NCBI RefSeq assembly: GCF_051622035.1
Contig: NC_135358.1
Location: forward strand, 19,254,501-19,318,500
Origin: Arctopsyche grandis
Taxonomy: Eukaryota > Arthropoda > Insecta > Trichoptera > Hydropsychidae
Direction of reading: 5' to 3'
DNA: 64,000 bases
Numbering within the stretch: the first letter of the stretch is position 1; every line of letters starts with the position of its first letter. The notes beneath the pieces were generated by a model that did not search any database, was not told the DNA's origin, and saw nothing but the letters and a program-made list of their open reading frames with translations. Below are positions 59,601 through 64,000 of the stretch, piece after piece. Both the position numbers and the translations under genes were made by a program.

Positions 59601-61560
59601 TACATACATCTAACATCTAACATCTTCATACATCTAACAAACAATTATAAAATTCATCTAATCTTACTTTACCTGGTAACTTTGAGTGCTTGTCGCATTT
59701 GGTGGTGGTAATAAATAGTTCTTCGTACATTCTCTATCGATTACAACAAACGGAGGCCATTTTCTTAACGTCTCTAAATTAAAAACAACCACATAATCAA
59801 TAATCTGACTCTAAATCAATTATTTTCTAAGAATGACTTACCCGATATTGTCATATCCAAGTAATTGAGACTGGACAATTTATCATACGAGATATCTTCG
59901 CCTGATATTTTAATATAATCATCGATTTCATTTTGAAGTTTTTTCTGTATATCTGGATTGCAAGCCAATTCATATATGATATATATAATCAAATTAGAAG
60001 TTGAATCAAATCCGGCAATAAAGAACAACATTGCTTGTGCGGTTAATTCATCATCAGTCCATTCTATACTCGAAATCAAATTTAGTTGTATTTTATTGTT
60101 TGTTATGTTATATGTATATTAAATTATGTTTTGTAACATTTAACAAATTTTAATATTCTTATTCACTTCTTGACACGTTTCGTTTTCCAATTTCTGATTC
60201 TTGTACTGTGGCAAATCCAGTTTCAAACGAGTCAGTTGAATTTTTGTCATGTTTGAGAGACCCATTTTTAGTTTCTATCAATATTTTGATCATATCGTTT
60301 CGAATTATTCCACTTTTTTCTCTAATTTTTATTGATGATTCTACAAGATTTCTAAAAAATGATATTGCTTCTTTTGGCAAAAATGTAAGATTGAAAATCT
60401 GAAATCATTACCAATGTGATTAATACAATATTTATTGAGTATCATCTAAACATAATAAATATGTAATGTTGTTAATATCATACTTTAAATAATTTTGGAA
60501 ACGCCGAAGCAATTGCGTATTTAAATAATCGCAGCCCACTAAAGTCTGACGCTAATTTCCCAAGTCTGTAAAATTCGTTTTCTTTATTAATCAACGAATC
60601 CGTCTTCAAACCAAAGACAGAAGAGGCTACAATATCATTTGTATATCTAGAAATCATGTCTTTTGTTTCAATTTCAATTATGTTTTTATCTGCAATGTTT
60701 TTATTTTTATCTTTTGTTTATTATTGTTAGTTTTATTATCATAGTTTTTTATCATTTGTTTTACCTATTTTTGAAGCTCTTTCTACAAAATGTCTAGAAT
60801 AGTCTTTTGCAGTCTCTTCAATTAATATGAACAATTCTTTCATTTTAGATTTCGAAAAGCCTGGACTTAAAGTAGAACGCATGTCACGCCATTTTTGATC
60901 TATGGAATATAATTAAAATTTCTATATGTATGTACATATATACGTATAACATTGTCTATTGTGAATAAATATAGGTATGTAGAGTACCTTTCAAAGTTAG
61001 TAAAGCATTTCCAAACAATGGATCCATTTCGTCCGTCATTGGAAAGGGATGATCGCCAAAGGAGTCGAAATTTTTGATTCCCACAAGTTTCATAATTTCA
61101 GGATCTCTCAGAAAAATTGCAGGCCGTTGAAATAAAAACATTCCTATGTATCTGCGAAGGAAAATTGAATGAATAATTAAAAATTTGTCAAGAATGTGAT
61201 AAGAATAACGAACCAACATAATTTTAGTATGTTATTCGAACGAATGAATAAGAAAATATTTTAAGATGTTTTAAATACAAACTTATACTCATTTAATATA
61301 AAGTTTCGAATATTTTATATACACATGTATGTACATACTCACTTTTCGTCTTGATATTTGTTGTAACAGCTTAATAGGAAATCGCTGATATGCTGTCCCT
61401 GCAGCATATATGTTGATGTACTTCCAATAAATGGGAAATATGCCTCAATATATTTGACTCCTTTATTTTTAAAGTAACCATAGTTTTTGATGCCATATAA
61501 GTATATAGCTATTAAAATTCCAATAAAATAAACGAATAGTTCCGTGTATGTCAAGCCCAT
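58715..61560 (-). CDS. Cytochrome P450, CYP9-like (clan 3)
   Basis: Membrane-anchored monooxygenase of the endoplasmic reticulum, of the clan 3 type often used in breakdown of plant toxins and insecticides. Exons: 61343-61560, 60988-61151, 60765-60899, 60484-60689, 60167-60398, 59842-60063, 59673-59773, 58968-59136, 58715-58884; phases agree and give 538 residues, normal for CYP9. Seen in order: N-terminal anchor (LFVYFIGILIAIYLYG), VGIKNFDSFGDH and DPLFGNALLTLKG, C-helix WRDMR, I-helix AGFDST, K-helix ETLR (ExxR), PERF, and the haem loop FGIGPRNCIG with the Cys ligand. All key residues are present. The acceptor for exon 6 was placed at TATAG|AATGG because it alone keeps the frame. CYP9 rather than CYP6 is judged from WTDDELTAQAMLFFIAG and the DPLFG...LKG segment. 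Confidence 0.95.
59548..59593. repeat. (TA)n microsatellite in a P450 intron
   Basis: TA run between the exons ending at 59136 and 59673; grades into CATATATACATACAT. Confidence 0.9.
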
Positions 61561-61599
61561 TGTCTGGAAGGAATTAATTTATGCTTGCAATAATGAAGA

Positions 61600-62374
61600 T
61601 TGACAAATAAGGTAGCGGTGCCATTCATCGTAACTACCCAATTCAGCTTTTTCATTAATATTCGAATGGAACTACATATGTACACATGTATGTATGTATG
61701 TTTTAAGTTTTTAATTCAAATTACATATATTGAATATTAAAGCTTCTGTACTTAATTTTGTTACGATTTTAAATAGACTGTTTTATTATCATTTTAATGA
61801 AAAATTTTCAAGGATTGGTCAATAGGTAAAATATTTATATGGAGTTTCCCAGAGTTTCTTTTCCTCGGCCTACATTGCATGTACATGCAATGTAGTTCTT
61901 AGTTCTTAAATTGGGTTCAAATTAACAATTCTTAAACGATAATTTCTTTTAGAGCGAAGATGAATGAAAATAGAAATGTTAACGATGAGAGTACATATGT
62001 ATATTAAAAATTAAAATTCAATTCAAAAAAGTAACACGGGATTCACTTGGCACACTTAGATAATACTTTCAGAGCGGGGAAAACATTCTACCATTGAATT
62101 CACCTTTGCTATATTATGAACATATCTATGTATGTACGTGATGGCCAATTGATGGATAACGATCGACTGGTTAATTTGAATGGTCGATCAAGTTATAAGC
62201 TCATGAAAAAAAATGAATGTACCGATGACATTATCTTTTATATTTATGTACATATTTATAAAGATTTATCAAAAAAAACTTAAAATAATCAAAATATAAA
62301 TTTTGTTTCAATATGTATGTACTATGTACATACACATGAGCGTTACCTACATACACACAAACGCAGGGCCATAT
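61600..62374. other. No gene seen; upstream flank of the P450
   Basis: AT-rich; contains a perfect 20-base palindrome-like stretch (CATTGCATGTACATGCAATG near 61872). Presumably includes the P450 promoter, not delimited. Confidence 0.5.
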
Positions 62375-62383
62375 GATTTATTC

Positions 62384-62766
62384 CGATGCGGTGCAAACGA
62401 TCGAAAAACGCCAGACAGACTGAACCACAGATTAACGACACGTGTACCTTATGCGTGCGCACTGCTCGCACTTACACTAAGCGAAATCTACCCGAATTCC
62501 CGTCATACCTACCCTATATACGTTATGTGCTTCTGATACTTCAGTTCCGAATTTTTCCTTATTAAATTTTTAAAAACTCGCCAGAAAGATCCATCTCAAT
62601 TTTAATAATTACCATTTTAATAATTGCATCTGTGCACATCGAAAGGTTACTCGTCATCTGATGTGCAATTTTTCATTCGTGAAGTCGAGAATTGCGTTTA
62701 AAGCAGCCATCTAGTTAATCTGTGGTTCAATCTGTCTGGCGCTTTTCGATCGTTTGCACCAAACCC
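62384..62766. mobile_element. Mutator-like MITE with 9-base target duplication
   Basis: Inverted ends of about 47 bases: GGTGCAAACGATCGAAAAAC, GCCAGACAGACTGAACCACA and their complements on the right. The direct repeat GATTTATTC borders both sides (62375-62383 and 62767-62775). Long inverted ends with a 9-base duplication are the pattern of Mutator-type elements. No coding sequence. Confidence 0.75.
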
Positions 62767-62775
62767 GATTTATTC

Positions 62776-64000
62776 AGAATGGGTTAGAAATAACGAGGCG
62801 ATTTGTAATTTGAAAGCGAAAAGCATATTAAATTTAATTTTCTATTGATATAAAAAAAAAATGATAAAAATTAGATTAAACAAAAAGAGGAGAGGAGCCA
62901 TAGACTTGTCATGGGGCCAAAAGTATTTTACTATATGTACATATTTAAATCGATATTTGTAAATATAATAATTAAAAAAATACAATTTCAGTTTCATTTA
63001 AAAACTAAAATATTCTTTCATGTTTCTATTATTATTTTTTTTCCATAAAACACGTCAAATAATACAAATAAGATTAAAATAAAAAATCCGTCAATTAAAA
63101 AAATTACGTAAATCTGCATATTTAAATTAAAGCCAAGTTTGAAAACACATTTGTTCACAATATGCGCAAAAAGTTAATCTAACCAAACTCTAAAGGTAAA
63201 GACCATTGTCTACATTCTAATTGTATGTACATATATGTATAGATATATCAAACAATTAATGAAAATCGTACAAGCACTTTAAAATAGTATTCATACGCAA
63301 TACAACGTATGAATATAGTATTAAAAAATATATAGTAACAAGTATATTACAATAAACATGTTTGTTTAAGTCCAATTTACATCATAAAATTAATAGCAAA
63401 CTGTTATAAAAATATTACTGAAGTAACAACCTTTTATTTGACAAAACATTCTTATTTTAAATATTTCTTCTAAAAACTTTTTAATGAAAACAGATCAACT
63501 ATAAAATGCATAAATATATTTACATACAATATATTGCGTTTGGAATTGAACCTAGAAATTGTATTTATCAAGGAAATTTAATTCAAATATAAGAATCATA
63601 TACATAGTATTTGAAATAATATTCTCTCTTCGCTCTGATTGTTTCAAAACTAATTATATTTCATCATTTAATTGCTATTATTATCAAAGCTATAAATTTA
63701 CTTGAAATACCGCACAAATAAGTTATAGATATTGAAAAAAGCTCATGATACTTTTCATTAACTATTCCACTTAAGTTTCCTCTAGCTTTGTGTGTATGTA
63801 CATACTTATATACATACATATGTATGTACTACATATATGTACGTGCACATATGACAAACTTATCACTATGAAGATTGACTATATTCAAAGACCAAAATAG
63901 CATGAAAATAAGCTGTTTTTCTTTCAGTTGAATCTGCAACAATGTCATCCAATATCTATTGAAGCCCAAATTAGCCACTTAAAAATTTCATATTGAAATA
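62776..64000. other. No gene seen
   Basis: AT-rich with ATGTATGTACATAC-type repeats; no supported feature up to the end of the window. Confidence 0.6.

Overview
The window looks like a piece of an AT-rich insect nuclear genome. The genes contain many short introns. They include a divergent ionotropic receptor pair, a CYP9-like P450, a small insect-type signal peptidase subunit and an STPR-repeat protein. DNA transposons, LINE fragments, tRNA-derived SINEs and a very common (ATGTATGTACATAC)-type simple repeat fill much of the rest. The order cannot be fixed from sequence alone. All gene assignments come from reading protein motifs by eye; no database was searched.

Layout. 1-23.5 kb: gene-poor. 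It has one strongly coding exon of a two-membrane-span protein (3623-4519, minus), possible upstream pieces of the same or another minus-strand transcription unit (an isolated exon at 17770-17879 and a CpG-rich block with a splice donor near 19.2 kb), and a dense set of MITEs, foldback palindromes, Helitron-like ends, LINE and SINE copies. 23.5-29.2 kb: an SLC23-type nucleobase/ascorbate transporter, minus strand, 11 exons reconstructed with consistent phases. 31.9-34.3 kb: a mariner relic and a small three-exon gene of unknown function. 36.2-37.3 kb: a plus-strand STPR-repeat gene. 39.16-39.45 kb: SPCS1/Spase12. 39.8-41.1 kb: nested transposons. 42.6-48.9 kb: PGAP1, 17 exons, 1078 codons, all phases consistent. 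49.1-50.7 kb: a hAT element with perfect target duplication. 51.7-57.4 kb: tandem ionotropic receptors, one decayed and one intact (647 codons), with a solo LTR between them. 58.7-61.6 kb: a complete nine-exon CYP9-like P450 (538 codons). 62-64 kb: a Mutator-like MITE and otherwise empty sequence.

How the genes relate. SPCS1 (signal peptide removal) and PGAP1 (inositol deacylation of GPI anchors) both act in the endoplasmic reticulum. The receptor pair and the P450 would fit chemosensing and detoxification. No operon-like logic is implied. The most informative part of the window is its mobile-element record: eight or more elements still carry recognisable target-site duplications, several are nested, and several hAT-type insertions landed in simple repeats or in the simple-repeat tails of LINEs.
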